Shown here in pieces: positions 45,133 to 58,660 of a stretch of DNA of 64,000 nucleotides. The notes beneath the pieces were generated by a model. The model was not told where the DNA came from. It was given only the letters and a program-made list of their open reading frames with translations, and ran no database searches. How positions within the stretch are numbered: position 1 is the stretch's first letter; every line of letters begins with the position of its first letter. Location of the stretch: the NCBI RefSeq assembly GCF_034190915.1, contig NW_026947509.1, positions 32,372,767 to 32,436,766 on the forward strand. The letters run 5' to 3'. The position numbers and the translations under genes were made by a program. This DNA comes from Cavia porcellus (lineage: Eukaryota; Chordata; Mammalia; Rodentia; Caviidae).

Positions 45133-45859
45133 CCTTTTTTTTTTTCAATTTCCCGTAACCATTTTCTTTTACCAGAAAAAACAAACCAGAAGCTAGGAGG
45201 CTACTGGGGGCTCTGCAGACAGCAGTCCTTACTGAGGTGGGCCTCGAGCCTTTCGGCACAGACCATCCCTCTTGTAGTGACAGAGATGGGAGGGCACACA
45301 GGTGACTGTTTCCTGGGAGGCCGCTGCCCTGAGCAGCAGTAGAAGGCCAGGGCCCTGTCTGCCAAGGCAGCTTGTGCTTCAGGAAGGAGCCACATACTTC
45401 CCCTACCACCAGTTCAGCTACAAAACCACTTAACTGCTGGAATAGAACAAGCGATGTGAGCCCTGCAGCTGTAAGAATCCATCTTCCCTGGAGCCTGTGC
45501 TGGGCCAGCAGCTCGGCTGCTACTCACCATACCCTGGTCAGCAGCATCCAAACCCAGCTCCCACCACTCTGATCTTAGCACTGCAAATGGCTGAGCCAGG
45601 GTCTGACCCAGGGCCTGGCTTTCCGTTTTCCTTGGTCTGGAATTGAGCACAATTCTTGGCTCCCCAGAATTGAGAGTGGCTGAAATGCTGTATAAACTGG
45701 AGACCTGGGTCTATCTATCCATCCACTCAGCTGTCCATCCATCTCTCCTCTATCTATCTATGTATTTAGATCAGCATCCTGGGTGCTGCCAGCTCCCAGG
45801 GGGACATGGAAAGGGGCAGAGTTTGCTCCAACCGTCCTCCGGCCACTGGGCTCCTGCTT

Positions 45860-46090
45860 AATTAACCCAGGTTCTGAATGAGCAGGAGCACAAAAACAAC
45901 AACAAAGCCCCACAGCCTGACAGTAGCTTCCACCGTGGTATGCAAATGATGCTGCAAAGTCATTAGCATCAGCAATTAAAAAACATGCTGGAGATACCCA
46001 TGGACTTCTCCCAGAGATGCCATTTGCATCTTGAGCAGCAGAAAGATTTGTTCGCAAATTACTTCCCACCAAGTCTATTAGCATTTCATT
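45860..46090. promoter_or_regulatory. Candidate non-coding regulatory element with POU octamers
   Basis: ATGCAAAT at 45940-45947 and its reverse complement ATTTGCAT at 46022-46029 lie 82 bp apart. Around them are CTTAATTAACC, CATTAGCATCAGCAATTAA and CTATTAGCATTTC homeodomain-type motifs. The stretch has no repeat signature. Enhancer function is inference from motif density. Confidence 0.35.
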
Positions 46091-49000
46091 TCTGGCCCAT
46101 TTATTTATTTATTTATTTGCGCCACCCACAGTATCAAGGAATCAACTGATTGCTATCTGGAGATGACTTTCCCTGATGAGGACAAAGACATTTATTTCCC
46201 TGTCACCCCGGATGTCATCATTATCATAAATCCTTCCTTGGCTCCCCAGCTTTCCCAGGAGCTGCTGTTTTGACTCCTTGATTTGCAGATTTAAACTTTG
46301 TTACACTTAAGATCTCAGCAGCCCTCTCAAAGTAGGGCTTGGGTGTCTGGCCAGGACATGCTGGGTACCTTGAAATCACCCAACCTCCTTCTTCCCCTTG
46401 GCATTGCCCTTGCAGCCGCAATGCCCCCCTATTCCTGAACAACCTGTCCAACAGCCCTGGGGTGTCACAATAATATTCCTTCTTAGATCCCTAGCCTGGC
46501 TCCCTCTGACTCACTTCCTGGAACCCTAGTTCTGCCACCGTGCAGAATGTGCACAGTGAAACCCTCAGAGTAGTGGGAAGAGAATGTAACTTTGACTCAG
46601 CAATAAAGAGTCACACGGCCTGTGGTGAACCCGTTTCTTTAAATGTAAAATCATTTGTCTCATTTCTATCACAACCCTTTTAGGAAATGCTGTGGCTCAT
46701 TTTGCAAAAATACAAGTCCCCCTACAAGAGGTGACTGAAACTGACCTTTGATTACAAAAGATTTCCTTTACATGTACAAACAGAAAGAGCACACAATCTG
46801 TTATGCACAGTGCCATTATAAACCCTCCAACAAAAGCAAGATGAACAAGATGATTAGGGAGGGTCACCAGAAGAGTTGACCTGAGTGTCTATGAGACCTG
46901 GTGTCAAGACAGCAGGAAGGGGCCAACAGCAAGGAGCCTCCAGGGAACAACCACATCGCATACCCATCCAGTGCTCTATGGGCAGCTGCAGGGGGAACCC
47001 TAAAGAACCATCCCCCACTCCCACCACGGACTCAAAGGAGCAGCAGCTGGGCAAAACGCCAGCGAGAGATGGCACTGCCTCAGCAGGTGGGGTGCAGGAC
47101 ACAGGCGTCCCAGGGAAGTGGCTCATTTGCAGTCCTGGAAGAATACAATCACTCTGATTCCTCACCAATTGCTCTTATTTCCAAAATGGTAACCCTTCGA
47201 GAATGGAAAAGTCCGCTCTGATATCTAATAACCAATGCTTCATATAATGAACTAACGCATTTTAATTTAAGTCTTCAAAAATTTATTATTAACTTGCCTT
47301 TTTCCCAAACTGAGCTGAAAAAGGTTATTTTCACTCTTTTCTGTTTCTCACCCAGAGGAATGAGGGTCCTCAGTAAATATTTGTTTAACAAATTACACAA
47401 ATGATAAATGAATTCTTTAATAAAAATGCAGACTTGCAAATAAAAATATTAAGTTCATTTAGTTCAAATTGTCTCTTTGTAGGCCTTTAAATGCATTTGA
47501 CTCAGCTCCAGAAATCTGCCTCTTCCAATTGGGAAAATAAAGAAATGAAATTGGAACAGGGCTCAGAGGAACTTTTGAAAATGCTTCTGTTTTTCCTTTT
47601 CTTGCTAATGCGTTTTTGTGGGTTTTTGTTTGCTCTTTTCTTGGTAGTCAGAAATAATCAACCAAAGGGTATGAGAGCGATTTCCCGTGATGTGTACTGG
47701 ATGACGTGCTTCTGTCTCTGTCCCAGCCACCTGCATCAACACCCAGCATGACATTTCCAGGCTGCCAGCTCCTTCATTTCCCATTTTCCAGCTGCTTGTT
47801 CTATTATTTCCCCTTTTCTAGAGATTCTATAATCATTTATATAATTCTAGACTACAACCAAATTATAATACATTTTATATCTTTGCAATATTCACACTAC
47901 CAAACCTCACAGGAGCTGGTCTCTGAGGGATGTCTACAATGAACTTTCAGCTTTTGGTTCATGATGAGAAGTCACCGCCTTCACTCCACAGACCGATAGG
48001 GACATCCACTAATACAAGATGTGACCACATGGCACAGTGGGTGTTTAAACGTAAAGTTATTCCAATAAAAGACATTGTCATTAACCCATCTCAAAATACT
48101 CCCCTTTACCTCAAACACACACATTCCATTACTGTTGTCACTTTCTGAAGCAGCTCTGGAAGTCCTCTTTCATGGGTGTCTGTTATGCTGCCTCCATGTC
48201 ACAAATTGATTCAAGACATTTATCTATCATGATCATTTTGACTTTGGGGTAGATCCAAGAGTGACACGGTGGCAGATCTGGTAAATCAAGCAGACGAGGA
48301 CACATTGTATGTTTATAGAGCTGCCTTCCCATTGGATGGCAGTCAGTGGAGGCTGTCACTCTATTTTTGATCCTGCCTCATAAAAACACAAAAGAGGAAC
48401 TGCTTCAGAAAGTGGCAACAATGGTGGCTTTTAAGTGTGTTCAAAGGTGTGGGGCGGGGGAGGCTAGTGGCAATGTATTTTTAACTGGCATGCATTTTAA
48501 AACTTGTTCACCATATATTTTGATCACATCACAGACCTTTTTATTAATCATTATACTGGCTCAGTGTATAACCTATATAATACATTTTAGAATGTACTTA
48601 TCTTCTGTGTTTGAGATTGAGGTTGTGGAAAGCACAGGAATTCATTTCCTCCTTTTTATAGCATTCCAAACAAACTTAGCATGAATGCCTTTCAACCTTG
48701 AAAGCTAAGCTAAAAGTGTAAAGATGAAAGCAGGAGAAGGTAAGAGGAAGTAACAACACAGGATTTGTTTGTGGGTCATCCTTGCGGAGAGACTGAGGAC
48801 TGAGAATCCAGCTATCCATGACTTTGTCCAAATGTGGAGTGTGTAGGTCAGGCTGCCTCTCAGACAGTCATCTCCCCATTATCTGCAGAAAGTGAGCTGT
48901 GGGAGAAAGAGGTAAAAAACAATATGGACAGTCCTTTAAGGATATTGCCCTTTGGCTGAGTTCCAGTGAACTCCAGAAGATCCAGGAACAGAGGGGCCTC

Positions 49001-50930
49001 CCAAGCACTAGGAGGGGAGATAGCTCTCCTCCCTGCAGGACCACATGACTAGCAAGGATTTCTGCCCAAAGCTTTAAGATCCAGCACTGTAAGGAGAGGG
49101 AGGAGGAGGCTGGTGAGCTCAGCTCCCTCTCCTGGTTCAACTAAGGTAACTGTAAAGCTTATTCCAGATCACTTGGAACACGGTGAAGATAAGGCCTCTC
49201 CTTGGACATGCATCAGCCTCCTGTGGATATTATCTATCAAAATGCCTTCAGAGAGCAGAGGTAATATCACTGAAGTAGTAGAAAATAGTACTTCCAGATA
49301 AACAGCACAGGAATTCCTGGGTGGTCTAAAGTTAAAATAAGAAGAAATAATGGTAGCTGCCATTTCTTAATCCCACTGCTAGTTCTGGACATAGAGCTGC
49401 AGGCAGACACCGAGGACTAAGTCCAGATGCTGATCCAGGGCACAAGACTCTCTGCTGGTCCCCCTGAGAGATGTGGAGTCCAACATGGTGGATCTTCGGG
49501 GGGAGCCATGGGCCACAGGCAGCCTCTGCCTCCTCTGAAGAGACAAGAAAGAAAGGCAATTATAATTTTGAAGCAAACCAGATCTCTTCAACTTAGAGAT
49601 TTCTTGTGCCATCTTAAACGTTTCTATATACTAGACAAATATCCTTTGGAGAAGAAAGCTTATTGCTTTAAGAATGATTTTCCTAAAGGAGAGTTCATCA
49701 GCATCTACGGCCTCCAGAAAACCATAAGACAGCCTCCTCTATCTGTGTGGAAACCTCCTCCATCCTCTGAAACAAGTGGTTACTGCTGTGTCATTGCAGT
49801 GGCCAAGCAAGCTGACCCCTGCCCCACGCTGCCGCAGAGCCCAAGATTTCTTTTATCCATGGTGACAAAAGTCACAGGCAAGCCCTGGGCTTTCTTCATT
49901 TCCTCCTCACACAGAATTGCTGATTCCCCATGGAAAGGTAGAGCCCAAGGGTAAAATTGGTCCTTGGTTTCTATCCATCTGTGGGATGAACGTGATCTCA
50001 TAGAAACATTTAAAATATCCTGGCCCTCGATAGCCAGAGAATCACAGACCTTGGGAGTTCTTGCCAGTAACAGTGGAATCATTTAGCTTCCTCTGTGTAC
50101 ATCGCTTCACTGCACTACCCAATTAGGGAGAGCTGAGTTTCTGCTGGAGACCCAGTGGAACGCTCCATCACGGTACCTTGATGGCCTCCACAGGAGGGGT
50201 CAGAAGCCTTCCCCTGGACTTGTAGTAGAAGAGAAAGATGAGTCCCCTGTCCAGGTAGTGTCATAGCATCTCAGGGATGCCGGGGCTCCGTGTATTGGAT
50301 CAGGCCTAGGAGTCTGCCATTCTGGATGGGAATAAACTAAAGCGAGAACACAGACCCCATCCGAGACCGGAACGCATGTGATGTCTAGATGCTGACCGTG
50401 GATAACGATAAAATGTTTCAGAGCATTAAAAAAACTCTTCCAGCCAACCGCAAGACGTTAAAGCACCTTGCATTTCAGCTTTTCAGTAGTCTGAATGTAG
50501 TTTCCAAGTATGCATCATTTTAACATTTACTGATGCCAACTGTTATGCCAGTAAGAAACTCAGTGGTGTAAAACATCCATTTACTACACAAGGACTTCCT
50601 ATCTGGGGAAATGATTCTAGAAATTTTTGATAAGCTTGAAATGCCTGAGATTTAACTAGAATAATACTAACTTTTAAAAATGGAGTTATAGCTAGAGGAC
50701 AATCATTTCACTCAAAACAAGTTAAAAAACAGAAGAAAATATACTTGAAACTGAAAGTTGAAAATATCAATTCTTGGAAATCTTTACTAAGTTTTTGTTT
50801 TCCTGGAAAAAATAAGAGGAACAAAGCTTTTGTGAATTCTTAGAAACGGATCAAAGAATGACTAAGAAGAGGTCTAATTAGGGACTTAATTCAATTTCCA
50901 TAAAAATATCCAAACTTCTAAGATAAAGCA
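46090..50930. other. Mostly unique intergenic sequence
   Basis: No gene is recognised. The 175-aa plus frame at 49427-49954 shows no domain and overlaps minus-strand frames. An ATTT tetranucleotide run is at 46101-46120. AT-rich blocks (47200-47480, 47810-47900) have no identifiable repeat. Confidence 0.5.
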
Positions 50931-50934
50931 TGTG

Positions 50935-51335
50935 CATGTGTACTGTTGACTATGGCTGCATAAAAAAAAATCACAAAACATATGGATTAAAACAATCGCC
51001 GTTAGTTTTTAACCTTTCATGAATTCTATGGGTCAGGAACTCAAGGGCAGCATGGTCAGCAGGCTGGGAACCTCTGATGCAGGTTAGTCTGATGGTGACC
51101 AGGGCTGCAGACGAGGCTGGAGAAGCCACTGCCAAAGCAGCTCGGTGACGTGCTCAGCAGCTTGGTTCCAGCAGTCCTTTCCTCCCCAGGTAGACCTTGC
51201 GTGGGACTGTGAGTGTCCCCGCTTTCTCCAAGAGACACTGGCAGAAGCTGAAATATCCTTTATGGCCCAGTCTCAGGAGTCACACGTTGTCCCCTCTGCC
51301 ACAGAGCACGAGAAGCAACATTTCTTCTCCCTCTT
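50935..51335 (-). mobile_element. MLT1-like LTR
   Basis: Antisense order: TTGACTATGGCTGCATAAAA, ATATGGATTAAAACAATCGCC, TTCTATGGGTCAGGAACTC, and TCACACGTTGTCCCCTCTGCC. Confidence 0.6.
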
Positions 51336-51687
51336 AGGGCACCTGAGCTTTTGTTATGGCTCAGTCACAGAAGCCCTTTGCCAGCAGCGACTGCAGAAAG
51401 GATGACACAGCGTCTGGGCCCAAAGCCACAGCTGAGTGGTACGAGTGGACAGGAAAGACAGGAAGAAATAAAACCCTCAACTTAGGGCATCAAAGAGGGA
51501 AAGAAGGGCTCGAAGTAATACAAAGTGGGGGTACCTGGGGGACACAGGAGGCTCGAGGACGTGGCCCCTCATAGTTTCCTGCACCCTGGCCATCACAGTA
51601 AGCAGCATGCTTAACGGGTGAGCAAGTGGCTCAGACAGGCCTGCTGGTTCCTTCCAACCAGACAGCCGCCCCTGAGGGGTCCCCTTT

Positions 51688-51875
51688 CATTATGCAGTGC
51701 TGGGGGTTGAACCCAGGGCTTTAAAACTGAGCTCCAACCCCAACCCTTTTATTTTAAATTTTGACACAGGATTTCACTAAGTTGCCCACTTTCCCAGGCT
51801 GTCCTCAAATTCTCAATCCTTCTGCCTCAGCCTCCTGAGGGCTGGGATTACAGGTGGCACCACCATACCTGGTGT
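51688..51875 (-). mobile_element. B1+ID dimeric SINE
   Basis: The antisense ID part (GTGCTGGGGGTTGAACCCAG, GAGCTCCAACCCCAACCC) and a T-rich linker are followed by the antisense B1 part (CACTAAGTTGCCCACTTTCC, TGCCTCAGCCTCCTGAGGGC, GGGATTACAGGTGGCACC). It is the best preserved dimer of the window. Confidence 0.9.
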
Positions 51876-51879
51876 CTGA

Positions 51880-53365
51880 GACCCTTCTTAATGGAAATGC
51901 TGGAACTGCAGATTGTCTGCCCACTCTGAAATGTGGCCAAAGCTTTGAAAGGGGCTGCTGGATTCGTAACTGGACGGAGCTACTGGGAGCCAAAGCAGGA
52001 GGCTGACAGGTGCTGCCTCTGCTGCAGGTACCCACTAGGGTCCCCTGGTGACATGAGGCCTAGGGACACCTTGCAGGTCAAGAGCAGTAGCTCAGTGACA
52101 AGGACACAGCAGACTGAAGGAGCCACCACGAACACCAGCAAAGGTGGACCAAAACCTTGGTCACCTGCAGTGTCAAACAGTGAAGGGGACCGGACAGTTT
52201 TATGCTCTCAGCACTTGGCGCAGTAAGCCTGGGGCATGGAGGGGCTACACGCCTGAGGGGAAAGTCAATTATCAGGTAGGTCATTCGGTGTCTGCCTAGA
52301 AGGCACCGTCAAGGCTGTCAGTACCTGGCTGTGGAGAAGTGTGCTAAACCACTGCATGATCACACAAAAGGCAAACTGAGGCAAGCCCAGGAGCAGGCTC
52401 AAACATTAGCTGGAAACCTATACCTACACCTACAAACCCATCTTAGCAGTAACAGTGGTGTCTACCGTACCGAGGGATGTTAACCTCACAGTAAGAAACC
52501 CTCTGGACTCCTTACTCATAGCTACTAAGGCAAGACCTTTCTGAGTGAATCCTTGGAGCCCAGGCTGGCCAGTAGGACAGGCAGTGTCCTTGACTTCACA
52601 TGACACTTGTCTCTCCTCCCACTCTTCCCAGGGTGCACTTGGTGCCCTGCACATGCACGGATGGTGCTTTCCTGGGCACCTGAGCTGCCGTCTGCAAATC
52701 TCCACATCTCTGCTCTGAAGGGCCATTTCCCTTTGCACACTTGGCTTTGTGGACCAGAGCCACAGTGATTTTCCGGGACGCTGCACTCCATTGCCTTACT
52801 TGGGGCGACGGTGGGCTCTGCTGGCTTCCCCTTTCCTGCTCCACGCTGGAAACACTCTGCAAGCAGGAAGCCCAGCGGTCTTAGGGTTTGCTTCCTTCGT
52901 TTCCTATTTCTTGTTCATCACTCTCCTTGACTGACAGCCAGTTACATATTTTCTAGGGGTTTTTTGTTTGTCTGTTCGCAGGTGGAAAATTGTCTCTTCA
53001 TTCTGCTTTGGGCCAGAAGTCTGTAATGTTATATCTCCTTTGCTTTGATTTGGTAAAGACATTGCATATCATGTTTTTGGCTTTTTCAGTCTAAAACATT
53101 TTGTTACAGTGTTCTGTCTTTCGTGACATTAGCACCTTTGGAAAGTACAAGACACTTGTAAGTTGTGTTGTTTTCTCCTGAGTCAGTGTAGGTTAAGCAC
53201 TTTTGAGGAGAACATCCACAGGTGACCCACTCTTCCTCACAATGGCGCATGATGACATGTTTGCCCCCTTGACTAGGGTGCTGTCTTCCAGAGCTCCTCA
53301 TGGTAAACTAATTTTTCTCTTCCATAACTGATAACTAATCTGTGAGGTAATTGATTTGAGATCAG
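51880..53365. other. Unique intergenic sequence
   Basis: Three overlapping minus-strand frames at 52430-52862 (up to 118 aa) and plus frames show no domains. No repeat was recognised. Confidence 0.5.
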
Positions 53366-53368
53366 ATT

Positions 53369-53468
53369 CTATTTAAGCCTTTTTTTTTTGAACTAGGAAT
53401 CAAACTCAAAACCTTGCACTTACCAGGCAGGCGTGGTACTGGTGAGCTAAATCCCTGGCTATTTAAGC
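53369..53468 (-). mobile_element. ID SINE with target-site duplication
   Basis: The body lies at 53379-53458; the minus strand reads AGCCAGGGATTTAGCTCACC, GCCTGCCTGGTAAGTGC, GAGTTTGATTCC and an A tail. It is flanked by CTATTTAAGC at 53369-53378 and 53459-53468. Confidence 0.88.
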
Positions 53469-53654
53469 ATTTTTTATCCAACTGCACATCAGCCATGACC
53501 CTTGTCTAAATCCATTATTACAGTGGTGATTGTAGAGGACAATTGCCAATTCTAGCATTCCTTCTTCGTTTATTAGTTGTCATTATTCTGTTCTTAAAAA
53601 TTATCCCTTTTCTTTTTGAGGGTCATTATGAATTCATGAGTTCTTCCCCACATG

Positions 53655-53713
<59 letters not shown>

Positions 53714-53795
53714 TTGTGGTTCTGGAGCTCACACCTAGACCCTGGAGCACACCAGGAAAGCTCCCTATCCCACAGCTGCACCCCAGCCCTTCTTG
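53655..53795 (-). mobile_element. ID-like SINE with (TC)n tail
   Basis: A pure CT run of about 52 bp (53658-53710) sits where the purine tail of an antisense SINE would be. It is followed by GTTCTGGAGCTCACACCTAG and CAGCTGCACCCCAGCCC. The frames at 53543-53863 and 53626-53832 are products of the run. Confidence 0.6.
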
Positions 53796-55199
53796 TATAT
53801 TTGGAATGTTTCAAGTGTCCTGATTTGGCCAATGAGATCTCTCAATGTTTTTTATTGAGTTGAAATATTGGGTGGTTATGATTATATCAATGTGACTAAT
53901 ATATTAAAAGAAATCAGTGTATTGTGCCAACATACAGATACTGTAAAGCAATGTTGTAATTTTGAGGTAACTCTTAACAGAAATATAAAAACTGTATTTA
54001 AATGAAAGGAGTTATTTTGTGCAGTCTAATGGAATTAAATATGTGTGACAGTTTTACAGATTTATTGCAAAACTCAATTCCAGGAATTCAATATACTTCA
54101 AGCTCTAAATCATTTTTCTGTTGCTACTTAATTAAGTGATTTTGCATGCTTGCTATGTGGCCTTCAAAAGAAAGATACTGGGTAGCCATTGAACTCAGAT
54201 TTTGGGGTGACCTTTTCAATTCTAATTTGCCTCCAAATATACTTACACAGCTCAAAGCATGACAGAAAGCCAAAGCTCAGTGGCCCAACACAGGTCTCTA
54301 TCAAGCTGACCTGGCAGTCAAGTTCATGGTTCCCAGAGGACTCACTGCCAGCGCACACACCTTGGCTACCAGAACTGTGAGAGGTGATATCCCAGTTACC
54401 GGCCTGTCCCCTGAGAATTTTACACTTTGGTTACAGTGCGTTGAAGTCAGAAACATAAGATACAATTCCAAGGTTACTCCTCTGGTTATGACTATGTCTC
54501 TTTTCTTCTTTCTTTGACATTAAAATTTCCTTTTTAAAAGCTTATTTTAAGACCATGATCTAGCCTCCCCGAGTCAAGTAATGACACATTTCTACTTCTG
54601 ATTCATATTGGGTAGCAGCAGCCATTCTGGCATCAACAGCTAGAACATATGGAAAATATGAAGTATTTTCTAGAAAGTGGGCAACTCAATGTGTGGGATC
54701 CCTCAGACAAGGGAAATAAAATATTGCCCCAGCTTATTTCCTGGAAGCAGCATCCAAGTCATAGCACAAGCAGAGAAATCACAAAAGTACTGGAAAGGAA
54801 TGAGCTACAGGGGTTGGGGGAAGTGGTAGGGAGGAGGTAGAAACTAAGGTTGCCAGAGCAGAGCCTTCAGATCTTTGGTTGACTGTACATGTGTATATGA
54901 GAGGCACTAATCCATGTCAGAGAAAAGAGCCACCAGAAAATAGAATGCAGAACTGTTCACTGAGCTCACACTGGGCTGGGGACAGTGTCCCACCATCTAG
55001 AGCAGAAAGAAATTGTCATACGTGAGGCATTGGGTGAAACTCTGAGAAGAAAGTTACTTTAATGGAAGCTGCTATCATAGTTCTAGGCATTGGCTTATGC
55101 TAAATGCCCTGGGGCATCCTTAACCCTGCTTAAGAGCAAGACTCTTACCAATTTCAAATTTAACTAAGTGAGGGTGCAAAATTAAACAATTAGCAAACT

Positions 55200-55535
55200 A
55201 CAAGAAAGTTTAGCATTCAAGATTGGACAGTTCATTGTGTCCTGGATCCAACAGAAATCACCACACAAAGATGAGTGAGAAAAATTACTCACTAGAAACT
55301 GAGCCCAAGATCAGAGGTGATAAAGAGGTGATAAAACTACCAGAGGAGGATAACAGTTACTATAAAAACCCACGGATGTTCAAGGAGATATAGGAAAACA
55401 TGAGCAAGCTGAAGAAATGAGACAGAAAGACCCAGGCAGACCTACTAGAGATAAAAAGGAAACTATCTGAAATGCAAAATGGACTGGGTGAGATTAATAG
55501 CAAGTTAGATAACACACACACAATACCACCCAAGA
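55200..55535 (+). mobile_element. Old L1 fragment (ORF1 5' part)
   Basis: Broken coding in the sense direction reads like the N-terminal half of L1M/HAL1-type ORF1. Visible phrases are AACATGAGCAAGCTGAAGAA, CTACTAGAGATAAAAAGG and ATGCAAAATGGACTGGGTG, giving EMQNGLGEINSKLDN-like residues. It is much older than the element at 238-3128 and is truncated at both ends. Confidence 0.7.
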
Positions 55536-55539
55536 AGAG

Positions 55540-56040
55540 GTCATTACCTCCAATGTGTCTGGGGTCTAGAGGACGCCAGACTCACCCTAACCAAGTTTGT
55601 CTCTTTCTCTCTGATATAGAAAAAGGTGGAGGGGTCAGAGAAGACCGGTGCAAAGCAAAAACTTTATTCCAGGTAATGCAAAAGAATAGGTACAAAGCCA
55701 TCCCAGAGGAACGGGTGCTGCAGAATCTGGTGCTGTGATCCTGTGTTAGGGGATTGGGATCCTGCCTCCACCGCCCTGAAGATCCACACTTGGGAGACTA
55801 GATATTGGGCTTGTGGCCAGAGATCTGGACTTGTGGGCTAATAGGGGAGTTTGGGTAGCCATGGCAACCTTCACCAGGAGGGCCAGTGTTGCCTGCAGAG
55901 ACAGATGTCAAAACCACGACCTGTCAGCTTCAAACCACAACACTGTGCTGCTCATAACCACACAGAGCCTGGTTCTTCTAGCCTCTAAAAAGGACTGGGG
56001 CCTTTTAATTCTCCTCTGAGGTCCCTTCTGTCCTACCAGA
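55540..56040. other. Unassigned, possibly LTR-derived
   Basis: CAAAGCAAAAACTTTATTCC and the GC-richer following 300 bp resemble an antisense LTR, but no family is recognised. No gene is seen. Confidence 0.25.
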
Positions 56041-56329
56041 TAGACATGAATACAACACAGTAGAAACTACTCAAAATGAAATTGAGAAGTAGTAACACAC
56101 TTTTAGTGCAAGAAAAAACACAAAACAGCTAATCTATCAGCTATTATTTTCCATTGGTCTTTGGACTGAGAATCTGTTTTATTCATTGCTAAGACCCAAT
56201 CTTTCTTGCCCTAAATCAAACTATTTATAAAAATCCAAATATACAAAAAATCAGAATGGTGAGATAAGCATTCATATAACATTACTTACTGTTATGTCAC
56301 GTATCTAGAATTCCCCTTAAGGCCTCATG

Positions 56330-56695
56330 TGCTCAGAGGGGGTGAGTTTCAGAGGTGACTGGCTTAGGGTGTAAACATGGATTAAGGGTGTGGTATTGGG
56401 GTTCAGGATTCGATGCAGAGATTAAGGGTGTAGATAGTGCAAGTCCCACCCTGGGCATGGCAGCATCAATCAATAAGTTTCCAGCGGGTATTTAATATAA
56501 AGGGAGCGAGGAAAGACAGGCTGTTGCAGCTGCTCATGGCTTTCCTTTCTTCTGCCTGCTTGTCATGGACTATTCCCCTCTGCAATTAGACTAAAACCTC
56601 TCCAAACCATGAGCTGAAATAAACCTCTCCTCCTTTAACTTTGTTGACATGTTGTCTCAGCAATGAGAAAAGACACTTAGGTTCAATGATTACTG
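56330..56695 (+). mobile_element. MaLR-like LTR
   Basis: The sense 3' end is clear: GGACTATTCCCCTCTGCAATTAG, ACTAAAACCTCTCCAAACC, GAAATAAACCTCTCCTCC (polyadenylation signal), and GTTGTCTCAGCAATGAGAAAAG. ACTTAG closes it. Confidence 0.7.
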
Positions 56696-56699
56696 ACTT

Positions 56700-58655
56700 A
56701 TTTATTTCTTTCACTACTATCTGTACTTGTGTTTATTTAATGTCTATAAACATGTATCTACACATGCAATATACTACATGTTGGTCAGTGGGTATGGATC
56801 AGCCACAGAAGTAGAAGCTCATGTCTGTATCTTCCTGTCTGAGACACGAACCTGAAATCCACGGGCAAGGGCTGGAGAAGGCCATGTCAAGGGCAGTCTG
56901 GAGCCCCCAATATAAATTAGAAAGGAGAACAGCTGGCTGTCTTCAGAGCACAGCGGAGCCTGTGACTGGTTATTCTGGTGGCCTCCAGTCTTGGTGAAGT
57001 GGGGATCCTGCAGAATCCAGGGGCCCTTCATTATGAAGCTGGTCCAGCACCTTGCTGGACTGGACCCTGAGGATCAGGCAGGGTTGCAGGCCAGCTGCTT
57101 GCCCACACGAATGAGGTGAGGTGAGCCAGCTGTTCAGTGATAATGCCCCAAACTGCAAATGGCTGGCGTGTCCCTTCTGTCCTCGCACTCATGCAGGAAT
57201 GTGTTTTGTGGCTCAGAAATCCAGAGGTGAGGCAATGCTGGAAGGCACAGCTCAGCTGGGTGAACTGGGCCCATTATAAAGCCACCATTTCAAAGTAAGT
57301 TTCAGAAACCTTGTTACCACACCCCTGAGCATCCCAGTCTAAATGAGAAAAGAAAACAGTCTCCCGAGAGCTGTACACCAGTAAATGTTCAGATGCCTGT
57401 GCGGTGTGAGTATAAGGATTTGGAATGTTACTCCCATTGAATACATTATTTTCATTTTAAAAAATTTTAAAATCCATCTGTCTGGGTCTGGCATTGACTT
57501 GTTTTCCTCTATCAAAGCATTCTGACAAACATTAAACTCCATTTTTTCCTTCCTTTGCAGGAGAAACCAGCAAGCAGAAGATTTGTAGTGAGGAGCCTGC
57601 TCCCCAACAAACAGCTTGGGCTTCAAAATGAGTCTTCTGACAAATGGCTTTTAAAAAAAAATTCTCATTCTCAAGCTGTTACAACTAAATTTCCATCCCA
57701 GAGAAAGAAAACATTCCAGGTCCTTCTTGAGCATTTGCTTTGGAGCTCTTGTGAAATATCAGTCCCTCCAGTTTTGTTTTCTCCTCTTGGCTTTCCTTAC
57801 ACAGCTACTGCTGAAGGGAAGACGAAAACTATTTAAAAATTTATGTATCATCTCTCATTAGAGTCAGAATAACCCATGGTTGCTGACCCTTGAGGAAAGC
57901 GAGGAGTAACAGATGAGGAATTTGTAACCAAGCAAGCCTCCACAGCAACAGGTAATTAAAGTTGATTACACTTCTAAGACATTTATTCAGGATGTTTTCA
58001 ATCCTTAAAGAAATCCAACATGAAAAAACACATCCCAGAATTTTAAGGCACATAGGTTGCCAAGGAGAAACAACCATTCATGTTAGATGCAGTTATTCAA
58101 AAAGCAGGTGCTTCACTTAAGCCTTTGCTTTCCGAATGTCACAAAATTCAGCTCCTCCAAGTAGCCAGGTTGAGTGTCCCATGAAACTTCATTGCTATCC
58201 CAAAGTACTCTTCCTTAATGGCCTTTATATTCCTGGGCTTGGCTTCCAGCTGGCCCACAAAAACTGGTTTAACCCACTCACACCTAGTCACAGCTCTAAT
58301 GAACCACTTTCAGCTACATTTAGCTACATTATTCCAGGGAAAATGCCTTGCAAACCTCACATTGAAATAAGAACCACATATCTTCCCTGAACCCTCCAAC
58401 CACAAGCAGCAACAGCAGGGGGTTTATACTTTACCACTAAAGTAGAACTCAGGTGAGCAGTTATCAAAGGGTACTTCACACTCTCACAGTTTTCAGTTCC
58501 TATGAGTTGATTAAGTCTCTAGAATTCTCTAGAAAGTCACTGCTGGACTTTTTTTTAACCCAATATTACCCAAATTTAACCCTTCAGGGTTAAAAAAAAA
58601 AGGATTAATGTTTTTTACTAAATAGGTAATCTATTTTAAAAAATGAGCTGGTTAG
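56700..58655. other. Unique intergenic sequence
   Basis: No gene was seen. Frames of 70-95 aa overlap opposite strands. AT-rich blocks around 57930-58100 carry GGTAATTAAAGTTGATTAC-type motifs but no repeat signature. Confidence 0.5.
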
Positions 58656-58660
58656 TGTTC

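Noticed and set aside
49427..49954. 175-aa plus-strand frame
   Set aside because: No recognisable domain, overlapping minus-strand frames, and no splice or promoter context.
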